Positions 1 through 5,429 of a stretch of DNA of 6,493 nucleotides are shown here, one piece after another. The notes beneath the pieces were generated by a model. It was not told where the DNA came from, did not search any database, and worked only from the letters and a program-made list of their open reading frames with translations. The position numbers were made by a program, and so were the translations under genes. The DNA is taken from positions 1 through 6,493 of the forward strand of contig VAXX01000044.1 in assembly GCA_005885115.1 (NCBI GenBank), in the 5' to 3' direction. The DNA comes from Actinomycetota bacterium (GTDB taxonomy: Bacteria > Actinomycetota > Actinomycetes > Mycobacteriales > Micromonosporaceae). Position 1 is the stretch's first letter. Each line of letters begins with the position of its first letter.

Positions 1-253
1 CGAACACGATCGCGGGCGGCTTGGCGAACCGGCTCAGTACCCGGGCCAGCTCCATCCCGTCCAGGCCGGGCATCCGGATGTCGAGGAACACGGCGTCGAT
101 GTCGGCATCCCGCAGTACCCGCAACGCGCCGGTCGCGTCGCCGGCGGTGTGCACGGCGGCGACCCGCGGGTCGGCGCGCAGCAGGTAGGCCAGCTCGTCC
201 AGCGCCGGCGGTTCGTCGTCGACGGCCAGCACCCGCAGCCCGGACACACTCAT
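1..253 (-). CDS. LytR/AlgR-type response regulator, receiver domain (3' end cut by window)
   Basis: Reading from the ATG at 253 toward base 1 gives 84 codons with no stop, so the gene runs off the left edge. The protein begins MSVSGLRVLAVDDEPPALDE, a CheY-like receiver domain. Asp12-Asp13 form the Mg-binding acidic pair, and Asp58 in VFLDIRMPGLDG is the expected phosphorylation site. The VDDEPPAL start is typical of regulators with a C-terminal LytTR DNA-binding domain, but that domain and the receiver's conserved lysine lie outside the window, so the output domain is inferred. GAGGAG at 265-260 with a 6-base spacer supports this start. The neighbouring LytS-type kinase is its likely phosphodonor. 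The protein would act in the cytoplasm as a transcription factor. The receiver assignment is firm and the LytTR assignment is probable. Confidence 0.9.
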   Translation of the reverse strand, partial: MSVSGLRVLAVDDEPPALDELAYLLRADPRVAAVHTAGDATGALRVLRDADIDAVFLDIRMPGLDGMELARVLSRFAKPPAIVF

Positions 254-369
254 CGCCGGCTCCTCGCTACGCTCGGAGCCGCCGCTTCGGGCTCCGCGCT
301 GCGCCCATGATTCCTGATCCGCACGGGATGAGCGGCTCCGCCGCGCTCGCACAACCCGCGCTCGCTCAT
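250..369 (-). CDS. 39-codon ORF bridging kinase and regulator (possible coupling leader peptide)
   Basis: This frame starts at ATG 369-367, which overlaps the kinase stop (TGA 368-366) as ATGA. It ends at TGA 252-250, which overlaps the regulator ATG (253-251) as a second ATGA. It therefore fills the gap exactly. The peptide starts MSERGLCERGG and ends APSVARSRR. It has 8 Arg and 7 Ala, with no membrane segment or domain I recognise. The DNA beneath is repeat-rich, so the open frame may be incidental. If translated, its likely use is to carry ribosomes from the kinase to the regulator and open the hairpins over the regulator's ribosome binding site. It has no Shine-Dalgarno that I recognise, so initiation would depend on termination-reinitiation. 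Junction positions are read directly; function is inference. Confidence 0.35.
   Translation of the reverse strand: MSERGLCERGGAAHPVRIRNHGRSAEPEAAAPSVARSRR
258..365 (-). repeat. Intergenic element with alternating inverted repeats and direct repeats
   Basis: The gap between the kinase stop and the regulator start holds four copies of one hexamer. On the plus strand they are GGCTCC at 258-263, GGAGCC at 275-280, GGCTCC at 290-295 and GGCTCC at 334-339. The 275-280 copy can pair with either flanking copy, giving two mutually exclusive hairpins. On the minus strand a 10-base direct repeat GCGAGCGCGG lies at 365-356 and 350-341, and the near-copies AGCGCGGAGCC and AGCGAGGAGCC lie at 300-290 and 268-258. 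GAGCGNAGCGAG motifs like this recur near gene starts in Micromonosporaceae as I remember them, which would make it a dispersed element. That was not checked here. Confidence 0.5.
260..265 (-). promoter_or_regulatory. Ribosome binding site of the response regulator
   Basis: GAGGAG on the minus strand lies 6 bases before the ATG at 253, a good match and distance. It overlaps the hexamer at 263-258, which can pair with 280-275, so the site can be buried in a hairpin unless that structure is opened. Confidence 0.6.
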
Positions 370-1475
370 GCCGCCCGCCCCGCGCGGACACCCGGATGGA
401 ACTTCGGTATCCGCATGCTCACCTTCGTCCCCGCGCCCGGCGCGGTCTCCACGACGAGCCCGAACTGGTCCCCGAACACCGACCGCAGCCGTTCGTCCAC
501 ATTGGACAGTCCGACGTGCTGCCCGGCGTCGCTCGGCTCATCCGCCCCGTTGCCGAGGACGGCCGGATCCATGCCGACCCCGTCGTCCTCGACGGTCAGG
601 TGGCACTCGGCACCGGCGTCGTGGGCGATGATGCTGACCGTACCCACGCCGGGCTTGCGTGACAGCCCGTGTCGCACCGCGTTCTCCACCAGCGGTTGCA
701 GGCATAGGAACGGCAGCCCGACCGGCAGCACCTCCGGCGCGATCTGAAGCTTGACCTGCAGCCGCTCGCCGAACCGGGCCCGCTCGATGGTCAGGTACCG
801 GTCGATCGAGCGCAGCTCCTCGGCCAGCGTGGTGAACTCTCCGTGGGCCCGGAAGCTGTACCGGGTGAACTCGGCGAACTCGAGGATCAGCTCCCGGGCG
901 CGCTCAGGATCGGTACGCACGAACGAGGCGATCGCGGTCAGCGCGTTGTAGATGAAGTGCGGGCTGATCTGCGCGCGCAACGCCCGTACCTCGGCCCGCG
1001 CCAGCCGGTCCCGGGAGTTGTCCAGCTCCGCCAGCGCCAACTGGGCCGAGGCCCACCGGCCGGTCTCCCGGGTCGCCTGTACGAGTCCGGGCGCCGGCGG
1101 CCGGTCGGACAGCGCGGCGAGCGCCCCTTCGCTGCGCAGGGGTACCACCACGGCGCCCCGGATCACGCAGTCGACCTGGTCGCAGGGCATGTCACCGATC
1201 CCGAGTACGGTCGCCCGCCCGGTCGTCACGGCCTTGGCGGCGGCGGCGAGCACCTGGTCGCCGTGGTGCTCCCCGACCCCGTCGAAGGCGAGTACGCCGG
1301 TGGTGTCGGTGACGGCCAGCCCCCGCGCGCCGACCAGGGTACGCAGATGCCGTACCGCTTGGGTCGCGGTCGCGATGCCGCGCCGGCCCTGGAGGCGTAC
1401 CACCGCGAAGACCGCCAACCCCAAGCCAGCCAGCAGCGCCCCCACCGCCACCGCCGCTGACAAGTTGGCTGTCAC
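366..1475 (-). CDS. LytS-type sensor histidine kinase with one membrane helix and a GAF-like domain
   Basis: This 369-residue kinase would autophosphorylate on His and pass phosphate to the adjacent receiver protein. An N-terminal hydrophobic helix (about 5-27) anchors it. A GAF-like sensory region follows (about 38-150), containing His70-His71 and Cys98-X4-Cys103. A helical stretch (148-168) leads to the His_kinase block LRAQISPHFIYNAL with His173. The HATPase domain shows the N box LVENAVRHG (Asn265), DDGVGM (Asp298), HVGLSNVDERL (321-331) and GAGT (347-350). The short SPHFIYN block and lack of a classical HisKA H-box place it in the LytS/YehU group, but it lacks the multi-span 5TM module of many LytS proteins. 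The GTG start (1475-1473) has no clear Shine-Dalgarno. Later starts would cut into the membrane helix, so this start is kept. The family call is firm; the stimulus is unknown. Confidence 0.93.
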   Translation of the reverse strand: MTANLSAAVAVGALLAGLGLAVFAVVRLQGRRGIATATQAVRHLRTLVGARGLAVTDTTGVLAFDGVGEHHGDQVLAAAAKAVTTGRATVLGIGDMPCDQVDCVIRGAVVVPLRSEGALAALSDRPPAPGLVQATRETGRWASAQLALAELDNSRDRLARAEVRALRAQISPHFIYNALTAIASFVRTDPERARELILEFAEFTRYSFRAHGEFTTLAEELRSIDRYLTIERARFGERLQVKLQIAPEVLPVGLPFLCLQPLVENAVRHGLSRKPGVGTVSIIAHDAGAECHLTVEDDGVGMDPAVLGNGADEPSDAGQHVGLSNVDERLRSVFGDQFGLVVETAPGAGTKVSMRIPKFHPGVRAGRAA

Positions 1476-1484
1476 GTTTGTCAG
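1457..1484 (-). promoter_or_regulatory. Dyad symmetry around the kinase start codon
   Basis: CTGACAA at 1457-1463 and TTGTCAG at 1478-1484 are perfect inverted repeats separated by 14 bases. The GTG start codon (1475-1473) lies in the spacer. In DNA this could be an operator; in RNA it would be a 7-bp hairpin presenting the start codon in its loop. Further TGTC copies occur at 1470-1473 and 1487-1490. The symmetry is read directly and the role is inferred. Confidence 0.35.
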
Positions 1485-1541
1485 TCTGTCTTCGTTCGGG
1501 GTTGTGGGAAAGACCTCTTGTGGTCACCCTCGTGGATTTGG

Positions 1542-1578
1542 GGGGCCGGGTGCCCACCGGAGCCCGCACCGCGGCCCC
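1542..1578 (-). terminator. GC-rich hairpin downstream of the sugar transferase gene (terminator-like)
   Basis: Bases 1542-1553 (GGGGCCGGGTGC on the plus strand) pair with 1566-1570 (GCACC) and 1572-1578 (CGGCCCC). The result is a 12-bp stem with one bulged base (1571) and a 12-base loop. It begins 17 bases after the sugar transferase stop codon. No T run follows on the minus strand, so it is not a textbook intrinsic terminator, though many actinobacterial ones lack a U tract. It may separate the sugar transferase transcript from the two-component genes. Confidence 0.5.
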
Positions 1579-1595
1579 GAACCCCGAGAGCGGAA

Positions 1596-3152
1596 CTAGT
1601 AAGCACCCTTGCTACGGAGAACGACCCCGATCGTCCGCCACATGATCGTCAGATCGAACGTGAGACTCCAGTTGTCCACGTAGTACAAGTCGAGACGCAC
1701 CGCGTCGTCCCACGAGAGGTCGGAGCGGCCCGACACCTGCCACAGGCCGGTGATGCCGGGGCGGACGAGCAGGCGGCGGCGTACGTCGCCGAGGAAGTCG
1801 CCGTCCTCGGCGGGTAGCGGTCGGGGGCCGACCAGGGACATCTCGCCGAGCAGGACGTTGATGAGCTGGGGCAGCTCGTCGAGGGAGCTGGCCCGCAGGA
1901 AGCGGCCCAACGGGGTGATCCGCGGATCCTTACGGATCTTGAAGAACAGCCCGTCGCTCTCGTTCTGGTCCACGAGGGCGGCGAGCCGGTCCTCGGCGTC
2001 GACGTACATCGTCCGGAACTTCCAGACCCGGAACGTCTTGCCTTCCCGGCCGACCCGGCTCTGCCGGAAGTACACCGGACCCGGGTCGGCCAGCTTGATC
2101 GCCAGCGCGATGGCGGCCAGGACCGGGGACAGCAGCAGCAGGCCCAGGCCGGCGACCACCCGGTCCATGAGGTTCTTGAACAGCCAGCTCACCCCGGAGA
2201 GGGTCGGCTCCTCGACGTACAGCAGCGGGAGACCCTCGACCGGGCGTACGTGCACCCGGGGGCCCGCGATGTCGGTCAGTTGCGGGGCGACGACCAGGTC
2301 GACGCCGGTGCCTTCGAGCTGCCAGGCGAGCCGGCGCAGCTCGCCGGGCTCGGTGCTGGCGGCCCCGCAGACGGCCACGGTATCGGCGCCGAGCTCGTGG
2401 ACGAGCGGTACGACCTCCCGACCGGCGTGTACCGGCACCGGACACTCGGCGGTACGCGCCGTGGGGTACCCGTCGGAGAGGTGGATCGCCACCGGGATCA
2501 TCCCGGCGTTGCGGTTGCGGGTGACCGCCGTGTAGACCTCCAGCGCCTCGGCGAGCGATCCGACCAGGAGTACCTGGTGGCAGGCCCGGCCGTGCCGGCG
2601 CAGCAGCCCGAGCACCCGCCGGGCGGCGTACCGCAGGGTGGTGACGTACACCAGCCCCAGCAGCATCGACAGCGCGACGGTGAACCGGGACAGGTCGCCG
2701 GCCACCTTGGTGAGGAAGGCGGTCAGCGAGATGGTGGCGATCAGCGTGACGGCGGTACGGGTGACCCGCTTGAACTCGTCGGTGCCGATGCCCAGGTACC
2801 GGCGGTCGTACGCGCCGTTGCCCCACAGCACGACCAGCCAGGCCAGCGGCAGCAGGAGGTACGCGATGGCGTTGAACAGCGTGTGCTGGTGCTGGAAGCC
2901 GGAGGTGGCCTGACCGAGCCGGGAGACCGTGGTGAGGTTGGCGAGCGCGACGCCGATGAAGTCCAGGACGATGAGGGCCGCCGCGTACGGGCGGTGCCAG
3001 GTCGAGAGCCGCCGGTTGCGGAACCACGCGGAACGGGGGACCCCGTTGCCCCCGTTGGCCGGGGGGAGGATCTCGAAGGACTCCCCGAAACGCGGCTCGG
3101 TCATTCTTCTCCGGCTCGGCTTTGTCGCCGTTGGTTGGAGGCTCGTCGTCAC
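1596..3152 (-). CDS. Polyprenyl-phosphate sugar-1-phosphate transferase (WbaP/exopolysaccharide initiator type)
   Basis: This protein transfers a sugar-1-phosphate from a nucleotide sugar to undecaprenyl phosphate at the inner face of the membrane, starting an exopolysaccharide repeat unit. With the GTG start at 3152 it has 518 residues. Four N-terminal hydrophobic segments lie near 57-77, 93-110, 135-150 and 159-175. A Rossmann-like central region (about 190-310) starts near QVLLVGS. The C-terminal catalytic domain opens with a membrane helix (331-352). It contains RVGREGKTFRVWKFRTM (366-382), the SLDELPQL catalytic Asp425-Glu426 pair, VGPRP, RPGITGLWQVSGRS (464-477) and the terminal GAY. 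This layout and length match full-length WbaP-like enzymes. GGGAGGA at 3169-3163, 10 bases upstream, favours this start. ATG at 3104 with GGAGAA upstream (502 residues) is the main alternative. The frame stays open to ATG 3344, but those extra residues look like leader DNA. The sugar substrate cannot be read from sequence. Confidence 0.94.
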   Translation of the reverse strand: MTTSLQPTATKPSRRRMTEPRFGESFEILPPANGGNGVPRSAWFRNRRLSTWHRPYAAALIVLDFIGVALANLTTVSRLGQATSGFQHQHTLFNAIAYLLLPLAWLVVLWGNGAYDRRYLGIGTDEFKRVTRTAVTLIATISLTAFLTKVAGDLSRFTVALSMLLGLVYVTTLRYAARRVLGLLRRHGRACHQVLLVGSLAEALEVYTAVTRNRNAGMIPVAIHLSDGYPTARTAECPVPVHAGREVVPLVHELGADTVAVCGAASTEPGELRRLAWQLEGTGVDLVVAPQLTDIAGPRVHVRPVEGLPLLYVEEPTLSGVSWLFKNLMDRVVAGLGLLLLSPVLAAIALAIKLADPGPVYFRQSRVGREGKTFRVWKFRTMYVDAEDRLAALVDQNESDGLFFKIRKDPRITPLGRFLRASSLDELPQLINVLLGEMSLVGPRPLPAEDGDFLGDVRRRLLVRPGITGLWQVSGRSDLSWDDAVRLDLYYVDNWSLTFDLTIMWRTIGVVLRSKGAY

Positions 3153-3162
3153 CGTCGGTGTG

Positions 3163-3169
3163 TCCTCCC
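3163..3169 (-). promoter_or_regulatory. Ribosome binding site supporting the GTG start at 3152
   Basis: GGGAGGA on the minus strand is the strongest Shine-Dalgarno match among the candidate starts of the sugar transferase. The 10-base spacer is at the long end of normal. Confidence 0.5.
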
Positions 3170-3235
3170 GCGCCGCGCTGGTACGCATGTCACCGAGCCC
3201 ACGAGCCATGCCGCTGTGGTACCCGATCGTTGACG

Positions 3236-3253
3236 GTGCCATCAGTGTGCCAT
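3236..3253. repeat. Direct repeat GTGCCAT with 11-base period in the sugar transferase leader
   Basis: GTGCCAT occurs at 3236-3242 and 3247-3253 (ATGGCAC twice on the minus strand), spaced 11 bases apart, about one helical turn. It falls between the candidate promoter and the sugar transferase start, so it could be a protein-binding site. Two 7-base copies are short enough to arise by chance. Confidence 0.3.
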
Positions 3254-3285
3254 GGCCGGACTGTGTGCACGGCGTTGACCGGCCG

Positions 3286-3315
3286 ACAGTAGTGCGTGTC
3301 CAGGATCCGTGTCGA
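3286..3315 (-). promoter_or_regulatory. Candidate sigma-A-like promoter for the sugar transferase
   Basis: On the minus strand TCGACA (3315-3310, five of six matches to TTGACA) is followed after 18 bases by TACTGT (3291-3286, keeping the key T1, A2 and T6 of a -10 box). A transcript would start near 3279, leaving a leader of about 125 bases before the GTG at 3152. This is the best promoter-like pair I see in the 231-base gap, but it was found by eye. Confidence 0.35.
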
Positions 3316-3333
3316 GGCCCCGTCGGTACACGG
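3307..3333. repeat. Imperfect inverted repeat downstream of the DNA glycosylase gene
   Basis: CCGTGT (3307-3312) and ACACGG (3328-3333) are perfect inverted copies around a 15-base centre. An inner CGA/TCG pair extends the stem across a 2-base bulge. It lies about 50 bases past the glycosylase stop codon and overlaps the candidate -35 box. It could be a weak terminator or an operator. There is no T run to decide. Confidence 0.3.
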
Positions 3334-3383
3334 ACAGTAGCCATCCGATGACCGTTGCGCTGTATGTCCTGGAAACCCGCCCG

Positions 3384-4241
3384 TTACCGGATGAGCTTGG
3401 ACAGCCGGCGATCGGCCAATGGTTTCCCGCCGGTCTGACAGCCCGGGCAGTACTGGAAGTTGGAGTCGTGGAAGGACACCTCGCGGATGGTGTCCCCGCA
3501 GACCGGACACGGCAGCCCGGTACGCGCGTGGACGGCCAGCCCCGAGCGCTTCTCCCCCTTGAGGGTCGCCGCCTGCTGGCCCACCGAGCGGGTCACCGCG
3601 TCGGTCAGCACCGCGCGCAGGGCGGCGTACAGGCGGTCGAGGGCCTCGGCGGAGAGCCGGTCGGTGATCGCGAACGGGGACAGCTTCGCGGCGTGCAGGA
3701 TCTCGTCGGAGTACGCGTTGCCGACCCCGGCGAGGATGTCCTGCTCGGTGAGCACCCCCTTGACCTGCCCGCGCCGGGACTTGAGCCGCTGCTCGAACTC
3801 CTCCCGGGTGACCGCGAGCGCGTCCGGCCCCAGCCGCGCCACCCCGGGCACCTCGGCCGGGTCGCGGACCAGGTACGCGGCGAGCTTCTTCTGGGTACCG
3901 GCCTCGGTCAGGTCGAACCCGGAGCCGTCGGACAGGCGTACCCGCAGCGCGATCGGCCCGCTCCCGGGCTTGAGCGGGGTGCCGCCCTTGAACTGGTCGC
4001 GGTACTGCAGCCACCCGGCCCGGGCCAGGTGGACGATCAGGTGCAGGTCTTCGACGACGACGTCGAGGAACTTGCCGTGCCGGGTCGCGTCGGTGACCGG
4101 CCGGCCGGCGAGGGCGGTGACCGGCGGGTCGTACGTCTTGAGCGCGTTGATCGCGGACACCTCGACCCGCTCGACCGTACGGCCGACCGCGCGCTCCCGC
4201 AGGTACGCGGCGAGCGCTTCGACCTCTGGCAGCTCCGGCAT
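3384..4241 (-). CDS. Fpg/Nei-family DNA glycosylase/AP lyase
   Basis: This 285-residue protein is a base-excision repair enzyme that would remove oxidised bases and cut the abasic strand. The start is set by chemistry. In the family the N-terminal Pro, exposed after Met removal, is the nucleophile, so the ATG giving MPELPEVEAL (Pro2, Glu3) at 4241 is used instead of the GTG two codons upstream. Lys57 in RHGKFLD matches the conserved catalytic-site lysine. The helix-two-turn-helix is ILAGVGNAYSDEILHAAK (169-186) with Asn175. A zinc finger has Cys245, Cys248, Cys265 and Cys268 (C-X2-C-X16-C-X2-C), followed by a 17-residue tail. Ser260 occupies the position where E. coli Fpg has the finger arginine. 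I recall this as a trait of an actinobacterial subgroup, so substrate preference (8-oxoG or oxidised pyrimidines) is open. It is divergent from the glycosyltransferase; a link to glycan synthesis is not implied. Confidence 0.93.
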   Translation of the reverse strand: MPELPEVEALAAYLRERAVGRTVERVEVSAINALKTYDPPVTALAGRPVTDATRHGKFLDVVVEDLHLIVHLARAGWLQYRDQFKGGTPLKPGSGPIALRVRLSDGSGFDLTEAGTQKKLAAYLVRDPAEVPGVARLGPDALAVTREEFEQRLKSRRGQVKGVLTEQDILAGVGNAYSDEILHAAKLSPFAITDRLSAEALDRLYAALRAVLTDAVTRSVGQQAATLKGEKRSGLAVHARTGLPCPVCGDTIREVSFHDSNFQYCPGCQTGGKPLADRRLSKLIR

Positions 4242-4247
4242 GCCCAC

Positions 4248-4257
4248 AAGTTAACCT
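4248..4257. promoter_or_regulatory. Candidate overlapping divergent -10 boxes between glycosylase and glycosyltransferase
   Basis: AAGTTAACCT is a near-palindrome centred on GTTAAC. It gives TAACCT on the plus strand (4252-4257), 9 bases before the ATG at 4267, and TAACTT on the minus strand (4253-4248), 6 bases before the ATG at 4241. These distances suit leaderless or near-leaderless transcripts, common in actinobacteria. The glycosyltransferase has no Shine-Dalgarno, which fits. No convincing -35 box is seen on either strand. The competing reading for the glycosylase is GAGG at 4257-4254 as a ribosome binding site. AACCTC is also repeated at 4253-4258 and 4261-4266. Confidence 0.4.
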
Positions 4258-4266
4258 CAGAACCTC

Positions 4267-5418
4267 ATGAAGGTGGTCGTCGCGCACAACCGGTACTCCT
4301 CGGCCCAGCCGTCCGGGGAGAACACCGTCGTGGACGCCGAGATCGCGCAGCTGCGCGCGGCCGGCGTCGAGGTGGTCCCGTTCCTGCGCAGCTCCGACGA
4401 GATCGGTGCGCTCCCGGCCAGCGCGAAGCTGCTCCTCCCGCTGTCCCCGATCATCTCGCCGGCGTCGGTCAGGGCACTGCGCGAAACGATCCGCACGGAG
4501 AAGCCCGACGTCCTGCACCTGCACAACCCGTACCCCCTGATCTCGCCCTGGATCGTGCGGACCGCGCACGCCCACGGCCTGCCGGTGGTCCAGACCGTGC
4601 ACAACTACCGCCAGGTCTGCGCCCCCGGGCTGTACTTCCGGGACGGCCGTATCTGCACCGACTGCAAGGGGCGCGCCTTCCCGCTGCCCGCGGTCGTGCA
4701 CAACTGCTACCGAGGGTCGAAGGCGCAGAGCGCGGTGATGGCCACCGCGCTGACCGTGCACCGCGGCACCTGGCGCAGCGTCGACCGCTACATCGCGTTG
4801 ACCGACGCGATCGCCGCGCACCTGCGCGACTACGGCATCCCGGGCGAGCGGATCGTGGTCAAGCCCAACGCGCTGGCCGACCCCGGGCCGCCGGCGCCGC
4901 TGGGCGAGGGCTTCCTGTTCGCCGGCCGGCTCTCCCCCGAGAAGGGCCTCGGGCTGCTGCTGGAGGCGTGGGCGCGGCACCCGGAGGGGACGCTGGGCAC
5001 GCTGCGGATCGCCGGGGACGGGCCGCTGCGCCCGCTCGCCGAGGCCGCCGCCGGCGCGCGCTCCGACGTGGTCTTCCTCGGCCCGCAGACCCCGGAAGGG
5101 GTACGGGCGGCCCGGCGCGACAGTGCCGTGGTGCTCGCCACGTCCACGTGGTACGACGTGCTGCCGACCGTGATCCTCGAAGCGCTCGCCGACGGGCGGC
5201 CCGTCCTGGGCACCGATCTCGGCGGCATCCCGTACCTGGTCGGCGACGCCGGCTGGATCGTCCCCGCCACCGTCGACGCGCTCGCCTCGGCGCTGCCCCG
5301 CGCGCTCGCCTGCGCCTCCGGACTCGCCCCGCTGGCCCGAAAGCGGTACGAGGCGACGTTCACGCCCGACCTGCTGACCCGGCGCCTGGTCGACGTCTAT
5401 GTCGGCCTGACCGGATAG
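4267..5418 (+). CDS. GT4-family (GT-B fold) glycosyltransferase
   Basis: This 383-residue cytoplasmic or membrane-associated enzyme would add a sugar from a nucleotide donor to a lipid-linked or other glycan acceptor. The N-terminal acceptor domain starts MKVVVAHNRYSSAQPSGEN, the usual opening of this subgroup, which fixes the ATG despite the missing Shine-Dalgarno. DVLHLHNPYPLISP (81-94) and QTVHNYRQVCAPGL (109-122) follow. Cys118, Cys130, Cys133 and Cys147 form a cluster seen in related GT4 enzymes as I recall them. The C-terminal donor domain has FAGRLSPEKG (218-227; Arg221 and Lys226 likely contact the nucleotide phosphates), RIAGDGPL (247-254) and the E-X7-E region. There the first acid is Asp297 and the second Glu305. 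Length is normal. The next gene starts 11 bases after the stop, so the two are probably co-transcribed. Donor and acceptor are unknown. Confidence 0.93.
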   Translation: MKVVVAHNRYSSAQPSGENTVVDAEIAQLRAAGVEVVPFLRSSDEIGALPASAKLLLPLSPIISPASVRALRETIRTEKPDVLHLHNPYPLISPWIVRTAHAHGLPVVQTVHNYRQVCAPGLYFRDGRICTDCKGRAFPLPAVVHNCYRGSKAQSAVMATALTVHRGTWRSVDRYIALTDAIAAHLRDYGIPGERIVVKPNALADPGPPAPLGEGFLFAGRLSPEKGLGLLLEAWARHPEGTLGTLRIAGDGPLRPLAEAAAGARSDVVFLGPQTPEGVRAARRDSAVVLATSTWYDVLPTVILEALADGRPVLGTDLGGIPYLVGDAGWIVPATVDALASALPRALACASGLAPLARKRYEATFTPDLLTRRLVDVYVGLTG

Positions 5419-5429
5419 GGTCCGGTGTC

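Noticed and set aside
34..249. 71-codon minus-strand frame at the left edge
   Set aside because: It is a shifted shadow of the response regulator, whose true frame gives the receiver domain with Asp12, Asp13 and Asp58.
267..308. 13-codon minus-strand ORF starting at ATG 308 in the kinase-regulator gap
   Set aside because: It has AGGA only 3 bases before the ATG, is very short, and does not connect to either gene; the 39-codon frame explains the region better.
1542..1578. Reading the hairpin as a riboswitch or leader of the kinase gene
   Set aside because: It is a single GC-rich stem close to the previous stop codon with no recognisable riboswitch core, so a terminator-like role is simpler.
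1930..3027. 365-codon minus-strand frame, and the 327-codon plus-strand frame at 2250-3233
   Set aside because: Both lie over the sugar transferase in other frames and encode Arg/Pro/Gly-rich sequence with no recognisable motif.
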